DNA of 64,000 nucleotides, from contig NZ_JAAIYA010000012.1 of NCBI RefSeq assembly GCF_010894405.1, positions 197,444 to 261,443 on the forward strand. Reading direction: 5' to 3'. Shown here piece after piece: positions 33,118 to 41,568 of this stretch. How positions within the stretch are numbered: position 1 is the first letter of the stretch; each line of letters starts with the position of its first letter. The translations under genes and the position numbers were made by a program. The stretch is from Pyxidicoccus caerfyrddinensis. Its GTDB lineage: Bacteria > Myxococcota > Myxococcia > Myxococcales > Myxococcaceae. Under the pieces are notes generated by a model. The model ran no database searches. It was not told the DNA's origin and saw only the letters and a program-made list of their open reading frames with translations.

Positions 33118-33708
33118 ATGTCGGAAATGAGGAGCTCGGGCTCATACGCAACCGTTGCCCCCCGCGAGGCGGAGGACCCTCGCATCCAGGCGGCCATCCA
33201 GGGACGGCGCGATGCGACCGAGTCCCTGTTGATGGAGTTGCTGCCGCGTGTGCGCAACCTGGTGCGCTACCTCGTGCGGGGGGACGCGGACGTGGACGAC
33301 ATCGCGCAGGAAGGGCTCATCGCCCTGATGCGCGGGCTGCCCACCTACCGGAGCGAGGGCCACTTCCATGCGTGGGCCGACCGCGTGGTGGTGCGAGCGA
33401 CGTTCGCCTGGCTGAAGCGCGCGCGAGGCCGTGAGGCCCGGCACTCCGATGAGCCGATGGAGCTGGTCGCGGTGCCCTCGGAGGATGCGCAGCCGGACGA
33501 GTACGTCCATCGGCGGCACCTCGTGACGTTGCTGGACAAGCTCTCCACGGAACAGCGGCACGCGCTGGTGCTGCACCACGTGCTGGAGCTGAGCGTGCCG
33601 GAGATCTGCACGGAGCTCGGCATTCCATTCGAGACCGTGCGCAGCCGGCTGCGGCTGGGGCGGACGGCCCTGCGTGCGCTTGCGTCGGCGGGGGAGGGGG
33701 AGGGATGA
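33118..33708 (+). CDS. ECF-type RNA polymerase sigma factor
   Basis: A 196-residue sigma-70 family protein with only regions 2 and 4. Region 2 lies at about residues 24-100 (VRYLVRGDADVDDIAQEGLIALMRGL, then FHAWADRVVVRATFAWLKR). Region 4 lies at about 140-190 (LSVPEICTELGIPFETVRSRLRLGR), which reads the -35 element. The stop overlaps the ATG of the next gene (ATGA), a membrane protein that probably controls it, the usual arrangement for sigma and anti-sigma. Promoter targets unknown. Confidence 0.92.
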   Translation: MSEMRSSGSYATVAPREAEDPRIQAAIQGRRDATESLLMELLPRVRNLVRYLVRGDADVDDIAQEGLIALMRGLPTYRSEGHFHAWADRVVVRATFAWLKRARGREARHSDEPMELVAVPSEDAQPDEYVHRRHLVTLLDKLSTEQRHALVLHHVLELSVPEICTELGIPFETVRSRLRLGRTALRALASAGEGEG

Positions 33709-34580
33709 GTTCGGTGCGAGAAGAGGGGGACGCGCTCCTGGAGGACCTGTTCGAGCCGCTCGATGGTGAGGCGGGCCCCGCGCGTCGCATCTCCCGGCAG
33801 AGGTCGGCGGCGCTCGTCATGGCCGCGCTGGAGGCTGGCAACCGCGAGGCACCGGCCCGTCCACGTGTGCCGGGGAAGCGGCCTCCGGTGTGGCTGGTGG
33901 TGGGCGCGGTGCTGTTGACCGGTGCTGCGGCAGCGGCGGTCTGGGCGCTGGCTCGGTCCGAGAGCGTGCCAGAGTCACAGATGGCGCAGTCACAGCCCGA
34001 GGCGTCACTGCCCGAGAGTGCGGCGGTGGCCCCCGCGCAGGCTGCGCGTGCCGAACCCCAGGCCCCGGCATCCGCTGCTGTTTCCACGCCGCGGGTTCCT
34101 GTCATGGCCACTCCGCTGGAAGGCCTGCCACGCGACAGCACACCCCCGACTGCTCGCAAGCAGCGGTCGGAAACGCCCACGCGAATCCCTCCCACCGCGG
34201 CGCCCGAAGACCTGCTGCGCGAGGCCAATGCGTTCCGGGCTGGTGGCAGGTGGAAGGACGCGGAGGCGCTCTACCTGCGCGTCATTCGCGAACAGCCCTC
34301 ATCGCTGGCTGCGTACGTCGCGCGGGTCGCCTCTGGCTCGCTCCGGCTGGAGCACCTCGGGAATGCACGAGGCGCGCTGCGCCAGTTCCAGGAGGCCTTG
34401 CGCCTCCAACCCCAGGGCGTGCTTGCTCAGGAAGTCCGCCATGGAATCGCAGAGGCCTGGCGGGCGCTCGGTGACAAGGCGGCCGAGGCGCGTGCGCTGG
34501 AGGATTTCCTCACGCATCACTCCGACTCTCCGCTCGGCACCTCCGCTCGGGCTCGGTTGCGGGAGCTTTCCTCGCCATGA
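33705..34580 (+). CDS. Single-pass membrane protein with TPR tail, candidate anti-sigma factor
   Basis: A 291-residue protein. A cytoplasmic N-terminus of about 60 residues (LEDLFEPLDGEAG) precedes one transmembrane helix (VWLVVGAVLLTGAAAAAVWAL, about 66-86). A Pro/Ala linker and a C-terminal TPR-like domain with about three helical hairpins (residues 165-291) would be periplasmic. No zinc-binding HxxxCxxC anti-sigma motif is present. The coupling to the sigma gene (ATGA overlap) and the topology suggest it holds the sigma factor and senses an envelope cue, but this is inferred from position. Confidence 0.8.
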   Translation: MSSVREEGDALLEDLFEPLDGEAGPARRISRQRSAALVMAALEAGNREAPARPRVPGKRPPVWLVVGAVLLTGAAAAAVWALARSESVPESQMAQSQPEASLPESAAVAPAQAARAEPQAPASAAVSTPRVPVMATPLEGLPRDSTPPTARKQRSETPTRIPPTAAPEDLLREANAFRAGGRWKDAEALYLRVIREQPSSLAAYVARVASGSLRLEHLGNARGALRQFQEALRLQPQGVLAQEVRHGIAEAWRALGDKAAEARALEDFLTHHSDSPLGTSARARLRELSSP

Positions 34581-35839
34581 AGTTGCATCACACCTCCCGG
34601 TGGTGGCACGGGGTGCTCTGCGTCCTGCTGGCCAGCACCAGCTGCACCCGGAGCGACCTCGTGGCCACGATTCACTCGCGGGACGCGGGCACTTCGGATG
34701 CTGGCGAGGATGCTCCTCGAGAGGACGCAGGGCCTTCCGACAGCGGCACGCTTCCCGATGACTGGAGCACGTACTGCGCCGGGCAGGGGCCACCCATCGT
34801 CGTGGGCGACGCCGTCAGCGGGACACAGGTCTGCGGTGGGCGACTCGCCGAGCAGACCTTCCGCCAGGTGCTGTGTACCTGCGAAGGGCTTGCGCTCAGT
34901 GCCCGCATGGAAACGGATGCCTTCCGCGGCTCCGCCGGGCCGTACCTGCCGGGAGGGCAGGGCGGTGACGTCGGAGTGAACGGTGCCCTCAGCGCCAACG
35001 ACTCCGTCTCCGTGGGCGGCACGCTGCGCGTGGGCGGCGCCGGAGGCATCCAGCTCGCGCGCACGCTCTCGGTGGGCGGCGGGCTCCACGGCGGTGGGCC
35101 CATGACAGGGAGCCCCGCCTCCGCATCCGTCACAGGAGACGCCCTCGTGCGCGGTGACGTGGCACTGGCCTCCCTCACCGTGGGCGGTCGCCTGACGGTG
35201 CCACCGGAATACAGCCTCGGTCCCGTGCAAGCAGTCGAAGTGCTCCGCGAGCCCGTGGGCCCCGTTACCCCCTGCGTCTGTGATGCCACGACCCAGGTCG
35301 ACATCGCCGCGCTCATCGCCCACCACTCCGTGGACAACGACAACGCGGCCATCGGGCTGGACGCGGCGGCGCTGGAGGGCATCTCCGGCGAACGGACACT
35401 GGAGCTGCCGTGCGGGCGCTTCTTCCTCACTCGCATCGCCGGCACGGGCCGCGCGACGCTCAACGTCCGCGCCCGCACCGCGCTCTTCCTCCAGGGCGGC
35501 GTGGACCTCGGCGAGGGCCTCACCGTGGACGTCCAACCTCCGGGCGAGCTGGACCTGTTCATCGGGGGTGACGTCACGGTGGCGGGACCGCTCGTGCTGG
35601 GCTCCACCGCCATGCCCTCACGGGTCCGCGTCTACGTCACGCGCTCGAGCGTGCTCGCGCTCTCCGCGGGCAGCACGCTCGGCGGCAACCTCTACGCTCC
35701 CGGCGCGTGGCTCAGCATGAGTGGTGACGCGGACGTGTTCGGCTCCGTCTTCGTGCGGCACCTCGAAGCCTCCGGGCCCTTGCGCCTTCACTACGACGCG
35801 GACGTGCTCGAAGCGGGCTCCGGGTGTCCATCGCCCTGA
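34577..35839 (+). CDS. Lipoprotein with beta-rich repeats in an ECF sigma unit
   Basis: A 420-residue protein with a lipoprotein signal (VLLASTSC, lipidated Cys near residue 23) followed by an Asp/Ala/Gly linker (DAGTSDAGEDA) typical of myxobacterial surface lipoproteins. The body (about 90-400) is Gly/Val-rich with repeated short beta patterns (VGGTLRVGGAGG, VGGGLHGGGP), resembling right-handed beta-helix or polymer-forming cytoskeletal (bactofilin-like) repeats. Cysteines CTCEG and CVCD may pair. ATGA overlap with the upstream gene places it in the ECF unit. It overlaps the convergent diiron gene by 49 bp. Function unknown. Confidence 0.82.
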   Translation: MKLHHTSRWWHGVLCVLLASTSCTRSDLVATIHSRDAGTSDAGEDAPREDAGPSDSGTLPDDWSTYCAGQGPPIVVGDAVSGTQVCGGRLAEQTFRQVLCTCEGLALSARMETDAFRGSAGPYLPGGQGGDVGVNGALSANDSVSVGGTLRVGGAGGIQLARTLSVGGGLHGGGPMTGSPASASVTGDALVRGDVALASLTVGGRLTVPPEYSLGPVQAVEVLREPVGPVTPCVCDATTQVDIAALIAHHSVDNDNAAIGLDAAALEGISGERTLELPCGRFFLTRIAGTGRATLNVRARTALFLQGGVDLGEGLTVDVQPPGELDLFIGGDVTVAGPLVLGSTAMPSRVRVYVTRSSVLALSAGSTLGGNLYAPGAWLSMSGDADVFGSVFVRHLEASGPLRLHYDADVLEAGSGCPSP

Positions 35840-36669
35840 TGCGTACGGGGCTCCGGCTCGGATTCGCCCGCGGCGGCACTGCCTTGCAGGAAGCCTCGGG
35901 CGAAGTCGTCGCTCAGGAACTTGCCGTCGAACTCCTCCAGGCCCTTCATCTTCGCGAAGGTCTTCTGGAGGATGGCCTCTGGATCCATCCCGACCTGGTC
36001 GCCATGGTGCTTGAGCTTGCGCACCTCTCGGACGGCCAGGCGCACGAAGAGCCTCCACCACAGCTTCAGCAGGGCCGTCTTGAAGCGGCCCGAATGCGCC
36101 ATCAGCGTCTGGACGCCGAGCCGGGTCCCGGCGATGTGCCGTGACTCGTCCTTCAACATCAGGCGGATCATCTCCTTGCCCGTCGCGTCGACGGCGTCCA
36201 GCTCCAGGGTGCGCTGGAAGATGGTGGCGGCCAGCGTCTCGGTGAAATAGGTCGCCAGAATCCAGCGCTCCACCGGCAGGGGGCCCCTCGTGGCCAGGAA
36301 GACTAGCGGATCAAACGCCTTCTGTTTGGCCGGGGGGGCGTTCAGCTTGTGCAGATAGGTGCGAAAGACAAACAGGTGCTTGGACTCGTCGTAGCACTGG
36401 GTGGAGTAGTAGGTCACCATCTCGCCGGTGTCGAAGAGGTGGGCGGCCTTGTTCATCAAGCGCTGGATGATTTCGAGGCCCTGCCACTCTCCCTCGTAGA
36501 AGTACTGGAGGATGTTGATCCAGCCTTCCTTGATGGCGCCCAGTTCGATGGGGCGGCTCCAGTCAATGGCCGTCTCGGGGTTCCAGTCCGTCGCGAAGGC
36601 GAGGCGGGACAGGCCATCCCAGGTCTTCGCGTTGGCCTTCTTCAGAGGGTCTGTCGGGCTGTTGTCCAT
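35791..36669 (-). CDS. Ferritin-like diiron carboxylate protein
   Basis: A 292-residue all-helical protein with the full ligand set of diiron oxygenases: E in YEGEWQGLEII, ExxH in YDESKHLFV, E in FTETLAATIF and ExxH in KDESRHIAG. The pattern is that of R2/ferritin-like enzymes (acyl-ACP desaturase, AurF and relatives) which activate oxygen. Substrate unknown. The ATG at 36669 starts the conserved part; the 64-residue upstream extension has atypical Arg-rich sequence and covers the terminator hairpin of the next gene, so it was rejected. Its 3' end overlaps the lipoprotein gene on the other strand. Confidence 0.82.
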   Translation of the reverse strand: MDNSPTDPLKKANAKTWDGLSRLAFATDWNPETAIDWSRPIELGAIKEGWINILQYFYEGEWQGLEIIQRLMNKAAHLFDTGEMVTYYSTQCYDESKHLFVFRTYLHKLNAPPAKQKAFDPLVFLATRGPLPVERWILATYFTETLAATIFQRTLELDAVDATGKEMIRLMLKDESRHIAGTRLGVQTLMAHSGRFKTALLKLWWRLFVRLAVREVRKLKHHGDQVGMDPEAILQKTFAKMKGLEEFDGKFLSDDFARGFLQGSAAAGESEPEPRTHQGDGHPEPASSTSAS

Positions 36670-36816
36670 GGCGCGCAAGCCAAGCCCGGATGGACGGGCG
36701 GGAGCGCTGAACCCGGAGGCGAGGAGGGAGGCCGAGTGCGCTGGCGGACAGACGGAGCGCTCGGAGCGTTGAGAACGCGAAGAAGGCGAGGCGGCGAAGC
36801 ATGCCCGCACGAAACA

Positions 36817-36859
36817 GAAGCGGCGGTGCTGCCTCCGGAGAGGCCCGCACCGCCGCTTC
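36817..36859 (-). terminator. Terminator of the BI-1 family gene
   Basis: The arms GAAGCGGCGGTGC (36817-36829) and GCACCGCCGCTTC (36847-36859) are perfectly complementary over 13 bp, and the loop holds a small inner stem (GCCTC, GAGGC). It lies 27 bases past the BI-1 stop on the minus strand and is followed there by TGTTTC. Confidence 0.7.
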
Positions 36860-36885
36860 ATGAAACAGCCCGTGGCTCGCGACGG

Positions 36886-37596
36886 CTAGCGGCGCTTGCC
36901 GAGCAGCCGCATGAGGGCGATGAACAGGTTGATGAAGTCCAGGTAGAGCGTCAGCGCGCCGACGATGCTCACCGTGGCGGCGCTGCTGTAGCCCGTGCCG
37001 GCGTGCATCTCCCTCAGCTTCTGGGTGTCGTACGCCGTCAGGCCCGCGAAGACGAGGACGGACGCGCACGCCACCACGAAGGACATCGCGTCGCTGCGCA
37101 TGAAGAAGTTGACGAGGCTGGCCAGGATGATGCCCGCCAGGCCCATGAAGAGGAACGTGCCCCACGAGCTCAGGTTCTTCTTGGTGACGGTGCCGTAGAT
37201 GGCCATGGCGCCGTAGACGCCCGCCGTCAGGAAGAACGCCTGGGCGATGCTGCCCGCGGTGTAGATGAGGAAGAAGATGGACAGCGTCATCCCCGTGAGC
37301 GCCGAGTAGCCGAGGAACATCAACGCGGCGACCGCCCCCGACAGCCGGGGAGCCAGGAAGGACAGCCCGAGCACCACGCCGAACTGCACCAGCAGCAGGG
37401 GCATGCGCCAGCTGATGACCGCGCGCAGCAGCGGCTCGTTGCTGACCGTCACCAGGGCCATGATGGCGGTCACCATCAGCCCACCGAACATCCAACCGTG
37501 TACGCGCGTCATGAAGGCGCGCTGCGACTCCTGCACCAGCACGGTGTCGACCGGCGCGCGCTCAGCCGTCTGCCAACCGGAAGTTTCCCAGGCCAT
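36886..37596 (-). CDS. Bax inhibitor-1/YccA family membrane protein
   Basis: A 236-residue inner-membrane protein with about seven transmembrane helices. The family pattern is clear: FMTRVHGWMFGGLMVTA in the first helix, SALTGMTLSIFF in the middle, and the C-terminal LTAYDTQKLREM with LYLDFINLFIALMRLLG. BI-1 homologues are pH-sensitive calcium leak channels in some bacteria (YetJ) and interact with FtsH in others; which role applies here is unknown. ATG start with AAGGA upstream. It has its own promoter and terminator, so it is monocistronic. Confidence 0.92.
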   Translation of the reverse strand: MAWETSGWQTAERAPVDTVLVQESQRAFMTRVHGWMFGGLMVTAIMALVTVSNEPLLRAVISWRMPLLLVQFGVVLGLSFLAPRLSGAVAALMFLGYSALTGMTLSIFFLIYTAGSIAQAFFLTAGVYGAMAIYGTVTKKNLSSWGTFLFMGLAGIILASLVNFFMRSDAMSFVVACASVLVFAGLTAYDTQKLREMHAGTGYSSAATVSIVGALTLYLDFINLFIALMRLLGKRR

Positions 37597-37641
37597 GGAC
37601 TGTGATTCCTTTCATGCCGGGACGGGCCCGGCGGCGAAGCT

Positions 37642-37647
37642 CTTATA
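37642..37647 (-). promoter_or_regulatory. Putative -10 box of the BI-1 gene
   Basis: Minus-strand TATAAG (37647-37642), a near-consensus -10 box 46 bases before the ATG. The expected -35 position has no good TTGACA match. Confidence 0.4.
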
Positions 37648-37694
37648 GCGTGTCCGGCCGCGTCATGCGCGTGCACCGGCCCGTGTGAAACCCC

Positions 37695-39167
37695 TTAAAT
37701 GGCCTTCCATGCCAGCAAAAGCTTGGAGGCCACTTCCGAGGTGATGAGCGGTAGCACCCCGCCGCCGCCGACGATGTTGACGATCTCCGACATGGAGCCC
37801 CGACACACTCCGCCCCAGGCAGGCTGGCGAGCGAGCCCCACCGACGCATACGCCGAGTAGTCCACGAAGAAGGACGCGGGGAGCACCGTGCCGGTCGGCT
37901 CGCAGAGCAGGTGGTCCTCGGGCGGCGAGTCCACCACCTCCTGCACCACGAAGCCGCCGCCCGCGGGGTCCGCCGCGGCGCGCGCGCACAGCTCCGGCCA
38001 GCCCAGCAGCTCGCCGTAGGCGGCCTTCACGCGCTCCGTGTAGGGCACCGTGCCCTCCGAGCGGCCCAGGAACACGGCCTTGCCGCCGTAGTCCCACGCC
38101 CGCTTGAGGACGTAGCGCTTCGGGTCCGCGGCCACCAGGGCCACCAGGTCCTCGGTGCGCCCGCCGTCGGGGCCCACCGCGGGGCCCGGGCGGAAGACGC
38201 GCGTCCACGGCACCGAGGCCCGCACCGCCTCCAGCTCGTCCGCCGTGAGGCCCGCGGCCTCGGCGAGGCTCGGCTCGGAGAGCGCCTGCGACAGGCGCGC
38301 GAAGGTGGACTTCACCTCCACCTGCGAGGCGGGCGGATTCAGGAACACGGCCTTCTTCCCCGGCACCGTGCCCACGAAGTCCTCCACCCACGGCGAGGGC
38401 GTCTCCTCCAGCCGCCGCACGAAGAGGTGCCGGTACACGAGGTCGTACTTCTTGCCGCGCACCTCGAAGGCGTCGTCGCCGGAGACTTCATCCGGGTGCA
38501 CCACGTCCGCGTCCGCGCCGTACTCGCGGAAGCGCTCGCACAGCCAGCGCAGCTCCGTGATTTGCGCGTCGTTGCGGCGGCACAGCAGGGCCACCGTGTC
38601 CGGCATCTTCCCGTTGCGCTCCGCCGCGTACCCGTCCAGCAGCGCGCGGTACAGCGCCAGCGCGTTGCTGCCGTTGAGGCTCAGCAGCGTGCCCAGGGCC
38701 TTCTCCGGGTAGCGGAAGTAGCGGCCCACCACCTCGATGAAGGTGCGCGCCGCGATGTCGGAATACCCCTGCATGGCGGGGATGGTGGCGTTGACCTCCA
38801 GCGCCCACGGCTTGCCGCCGGAGACGAAGTAGTCCACCCGCGTGGTGGCCAGGCGTGTGGCCTGGCGCCAGGTGCGCTCCGCGAGCGAGCGCTCGAGCGG
38901 AGACAGCGCGCCCAGCAGCTCCTGCGCGTCGGGGCCGTCCAGCAGCGCGCGCGCCATCTTGACGGTGGCGGACGACAGGCGGGCGGACAGCTCGGCGCGG
39001 CGGCGGATTTCCGCGGCGTCCAGCACCACGGGGGTGGCGGTGATGGGGATGGGCCGGGTGGTGCCGTCCTTCTGCGTCACCGCCAGGCCCCGCTTGTACG
39101 CGAGCTGGGCCAGCTCGGGCGCGATGTGGCGCGCCTGGCTCCGCAGCACGTCGATGAGCTCTTGCAC
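37695..39167 (-). CDS. ATP-grasp-like protein of unknown function
   Basis: A 490-residue protein. Segments such as DYFVSGGKPWALEVNATIPA, the central LFVRRLEETPSPW and KRYVLKRAWDYGGKAVFLG resemble circularly permuted ATP-grasp or glutathionylspermidine-synthase-like proteins, with the lysine and Gly-rich loop as candidate ATP-binding residues. It would form an amide or peptide bond, but no substrate can be proposed. The start is GTG 39167, preceded by AGGACAGGA; a GTG at 39257 with AAAGGAG upstream would add 30 Arg-rich residues with atypical codon use and span the leader hairpin. It is divergent from the ThDP enzyme gene. Confidence 0.7.
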   Translation of the reverse strand: MQELIDVLRSQARHIAPELAQLAYKRGLAVTQKDGTTRPIPITATPVVLDAAEIRRRAELSARLSSATVKMARALLDGPDAQELLGALSPLERSLAERTWRQATRLATTRVDYFVSGGKPWALEVNATIPAMQGYSDIAARTFIEVVGRYFRYPEKALGTLLSLNGSNALALYRALLDGYAAERNGKMPDTVALLCRRNDAQITELRWLCERFREYGADADVVHPDEVSGDDAFEVRGKKYDLVYRHLFVRRLEETPSPWVEDFVGTVPGKKAVFLNPPASQVEVKSTFARLSQALSEPSLAEAAGLTADELEAVRASVPWTRVFRPGPAVGPDGGRTEDLVALVAADPKRYVLKRAWDYGGKAVFLGRSEGTVPYTERVKAAYGELLGWPELCARAAADPAGGGFVVQEVVDSPPEDHLLCEPTGTVLPASFFVDYSAYASVGLARQPAWGGVCRGSMSEIVNIVGGGGVLPLITSEVASKLLLAWKAI

Positions 39168-39182
39168 GAAGTCCTGTCCTCG

Positions 39183-39209
39183 AAAAAACGCCCGGGCCTC
39201 CCCGGGGCG
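39183..39209 (-). terminator. Terminator-like hairpin with T6 in the leader of the ATP-grasp-like gene
   Basis: On the minus strand the arm CGCCCCGGG (39209-39201), a 4-base loop, the arm CCCGGGCG (39196-39189) with one bulged C, then TTTTTT (39188-39183). It lies 16-42 bases before the GTG start, with no upstream minus-strand gene to terminate, so attenuation is more likely than simple termination. Confidence 0.6.
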
Positions 39210-39375
39210 CCGAACCCTACGCCCACAGGGTTCACCGGTCCATCGGCCCGAGGACACCGGCTCCTTTCCGGGTGGTCTGCATGGACCCGGTTGCGCCACG
39301 ATTGCCCTCTCGCTCGGGGGGCGGGCGACGGGTGGTGGCTTCACGCCCTCCGTTTTCCAAAGAGGAGGCTCGGAC

Positions 39376-41028
39376 ATGGGCATGGTCAGCGGTGGGCAGC
39401 TCGTGGCGCGGATGCTGAAGAAGGAGGGCGTGCGGCACGTCTTCACCCTCTCCGGACTGCACGTGGCCCCCATCTACGCCGCGTGCGTGGAGGAGGGCAT
39501 CGCCATCATCGACACCCGGCACGAGCAGGCCGCCGCGCATGCCGCGGATGCGTATGCCCGGCTGACACGTGGGATGGGCGTGGCGGTGGTGACGGCGGGC
39601 CCCGGCGTGACGGACGCGCTCACCGGCGTGGCCAACGCGTACGCGGCCAGCTCGCCCCTGCTGCTGCTCGGCGGCGCGGCGCCCACCTTCAACCAGGGCC
39701 GCGGCGCGCTGCAGGAGATGGAGCAGGTGGACCTGTTCCACCGCATCTCCAAGTGGTCGGACCGCGTGCCCTCGCCGGAGGCGGTGCCGCACTACCTGGC
39801 GAAGGCCTTCCGCGTGGCGCTGTCCGGGCGCCCCGGGCCGGTGTTCCTGGAGCTGGCGTGGGACGTGCTCTGCAACGGCGTGGACGACGAGTCGCTGCGC
39901 ATGCCGGAGCGCTACCGCACGGATGCGCGCGTGGCGCCGGACGCTCGCAAGGTGGAGGAGGCCCTCGCGCTGCTGCGCGCCGCGGAGCGTCCGGCCATCC
40001 TCGCCGGCTCCTCCATCTGGTGGGACGGCGCGTGGGACGCGCTGCGCGCCTTCGCGGAGCGGGCGCAGGTGCCCGTGTTCCTCAATGGCGCGGGCCGGGG
40101 CTGCCTGCCCGCGGGCCATCCGCTCTTCTTCCAGCACTCGCGCAAGGAGGCGCTGAGCGGCGCGGACGTGGTGTTCGTCATCGGCACGCCCTTCGACTTC
40201 CGCCTCAACTACGGCGCGGAGCCCACCTTCAGCGCCGAGTCGAAGATCGTCCAGGTGGACATCGACCCGACGGAGCTGGGCCGCAACCGGCCAGTGGACG
40301 TGGGGCTCGTGGCGGACAGCTTCAGCGCGCTCACCGCGCTGGCGGCCGGTGCGGAGCGCGCGCGGCGCGACACGCTGCTGTCCACGCTGCGCGAGGGCGA
40401 GGCGCGCCGGCAGGCCACCATCGACGAGTGGGCACGCAGTGACAGCACGCCCATCCACCACTACCGGCTCGCGAAGGAGTTGTCGGAGGTGGCCAACGCG
40501 GCGGGGCAGGACCCGGTGTTCATCGCGGACGGAGGCAACTGGGTGGCCATGGCGGCGAAGGTACTGGAGCTGCGCAGGCCCGGCCGCTGGTTGGACCCCG
40601 GGCCGCTGGGCTGCCTGGGCGTGGGCGCGCCCTTCGCGCTCGCGTCCAAGGTGCTGCACCCGGAGCGCACGTGCTGGGTGGTGCAGGGGGATGGCTCGTT
40701 CGGCCTCAACGGCTTCGACTTCGAGACGGCCGTGCGCTTCAAGCTCCCCATGGTGTGCGTGGTGGGCAACGACGCGGCGTGGGGACAGATTCGCCTGCCG
40801 CAGGTGCAGATGTTCGGAGAGGACAAGTCCCCCGCGACGCTGCTGGCGCCGACGCGCTACGACAAGGTGGTGGAGGCGTTCGGCGGGCACGGAGAGCTCG
40901 TGACGGAGCCGTCGCAAATCCGCCCCGCGCTGGAGCGGGCGCTGGCCAGTGGCACGGTGGCGTGTGTGAATGTGCTGCTGGACCCGGACGCGCCGGTGAA
41001 GTCGGGTGCGATGGGCTACGCCGTGTGA
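39376..41028 (+). CDS. Thiamine-diphosphate enzyme of the acetolactate synthase family
   Basis: A 550-residue ThDP-dependent enzyme. The N-terminal domain has the catalytic glutamate in DTRHEQAAAHAADAYARLTRG and GPGVTDALTGVANAYAASSPLL. The C-terminal ThDP-binding motif is GDGSFGLNGFDFETAVRFKLP with VVGNDAAWG. Between them lies the central Rossmann-like domain. It may be a catabolic or anabolic acetolactate synthase, or a 2-hydroxyacyl-CoA lyase or oxalyl-CoA decarboxylase relative; these cannot be separated by eye. No ilvN regulatory subunit lies nearby, which argues against the biosynthetic IlvB. ATG at 39376 with GGAGG 8 bases upstream. Confidence 0.88.
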   Translation: MGMVSGGQLVARMLKKEGVRHVFTLSGLHVAPIYAACVEEGIAIIDTRHEQAAAHAADAYARLTRGMGVAVVTAGPGVTDALTGVANAYAASSPLLLLGGAAPTFNQGRGALQEMEQVDLFHRISKWSDRVPSPEAVPHYLAKAFRVALSGRPGPVFLELAWDVLCNGVDDESLRMPERYRTDARVAPDARKVEEALALLRAAERPAILAGSSIWWDGAWDALRAFAERAQVPVFLNGAGRGCLPAGHPLFFQHSRKEALSGADVVFVIGTPFDFRLNYGAEPTFSAESKIVQVDIDPTELGRNRPVDVGLVADSFSALTALAAGAERARRDTLLSTLREGEARRQATIDEWARSDSTPIHHYRLAKELSEVANAAGQDPVFIADGGNWVAMAAKVLELRRPGRWLDPGPLGCLGVGAPFALASKVLHPERTCWVVQGDGSFGLNGFDFETAVRFKLPMVCVVGNDAAWGQIRLPQVQMFGEDKSPATLLAPTRYDKVVEAFGGHGELVTEPSQIRPALERALASGTVACVNVLLDPDAPVKSGAMGYAV

Positions 41029-41048
41029 TGCGCATGCGAGGGTATGAC

Positions 41049-41077
41049 TTGCGCGGACCGCACGTATCGTTTACAAA
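41049..41077 (+). promoter_or_regulatory. Putative promoter of the HxxCxxH / MerC unit
   Basis: TTGCGC (41049-41054), 17-bp spacer, TACAAA (41072-41077). The start near 41084 is 27 bases before the GTG of the first gene. Confidence 0.45.
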
Positions 41078-41092
41078 ACGCAATCCCGTATC
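41063..41092 (+). promoter_or_regulatory. Candidate operator over the -10 box of the metal-related unit
   Basis: The dyad CGTTT-ACA-AAACG (41068-41080) covers the -10 box, and the direct repeats CGTATC (41063-41068 and 41087-41092, 24 bp apart) flank it. This placement would suit a repressor. The binding protein is unknown; a Zur- or Fur-type metal regulator is a guess from the gene content. Confidence 0.45.
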
Positions 41093-41110
41093 ATCTGGGA
41101 ACCTGCTGAC

Positions 41111-41545
41111 GTGCGCCCTTCCAACCGCCATCTGCCCATGAGCCTCGTCCGGTCGCGCCTGCTGGCGCTGCCGCTCGTGCTCGTGTGCGCGCTGGCGTAC
41201 GTGGGGAACGTCATGCACTTCGCCCTCGTCCAGCACGCCACGTGCCTGGAGCACGGCGAGATGGTTCACGTGGAGGAGGGGAGCGCGCACGCCTCCGGGC
41301 AGGTCGAGGACTCCTTCGACGATGCCCGCGTCGCCTCCCGTCCGGACGTCGTCGAAGCGCACGAGGTGGACGCGCACTGCGTCCATGCCTTCTTCCGTCG
41401 TGAGGCCCTGCCTCCGGCGGAGGCCACCGCCGTCCTCCCGGCGGTATCCATCCGCTCCGCACCGGCGCTGGCGGTGTTCCGCTTCCATGCGGAGCCCGTC
41501 GCGCGGCTGCACCTCGCTCCCAAGGCATCTCCGCCTCGCGCGTGA
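41111..41545 (+). CDS. Small exported HxxCxxH protein, paralogue of the znu-operon leader gene
   Basis: A 144-residue protein with a signal or membrane helix at about residues 15-35, then H42-x2-C45-x2-H48 with H53 close by, an acidic middle, a second His/Cys pair (DAHCVH) and a C-terminus ending APKASPPRA. The same layout and spacing (HxxCxxH, APKASPP) occur in the 140-residue gene at 52327-52749. Likely a periplasmic metal-binding or sensing protein; DUF2946-like small proteins have a similar plan, but the link is not certain. GTG start; ATG 41138 is the alternative. It heads a unit leading to a His-tailed lipoprotein and a MerC-like protein. Confidence 0.7.
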   Translation: MRPSNRHLPMSLVRSRLLALPLVLVCALAYVGNVMHFALVQHATCLEHGEMVHVEEGSAHASGQVEDSFDDARVASRPDVVEAHEVDAHCVHAFFRREALPPAEATAVLPAVSIRSAPALAVFRFHAEPVARLHLAPKASPPRA

Positions 41546-41568
41546 GCGTCGGGAGCGCGTCTCCTCTT

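Noticed and set aside
36670-36861. Longer start for the diiron protein
   Set aside because: Arg-rich, covers the BI-1 terminator hairpin.
39168-39473. Longer N-termini for the ATP-grasp-like protein
   Set aside because: Codon use is atypical and the extension would cover a terminator-like hairpin; kept only as an alternative.
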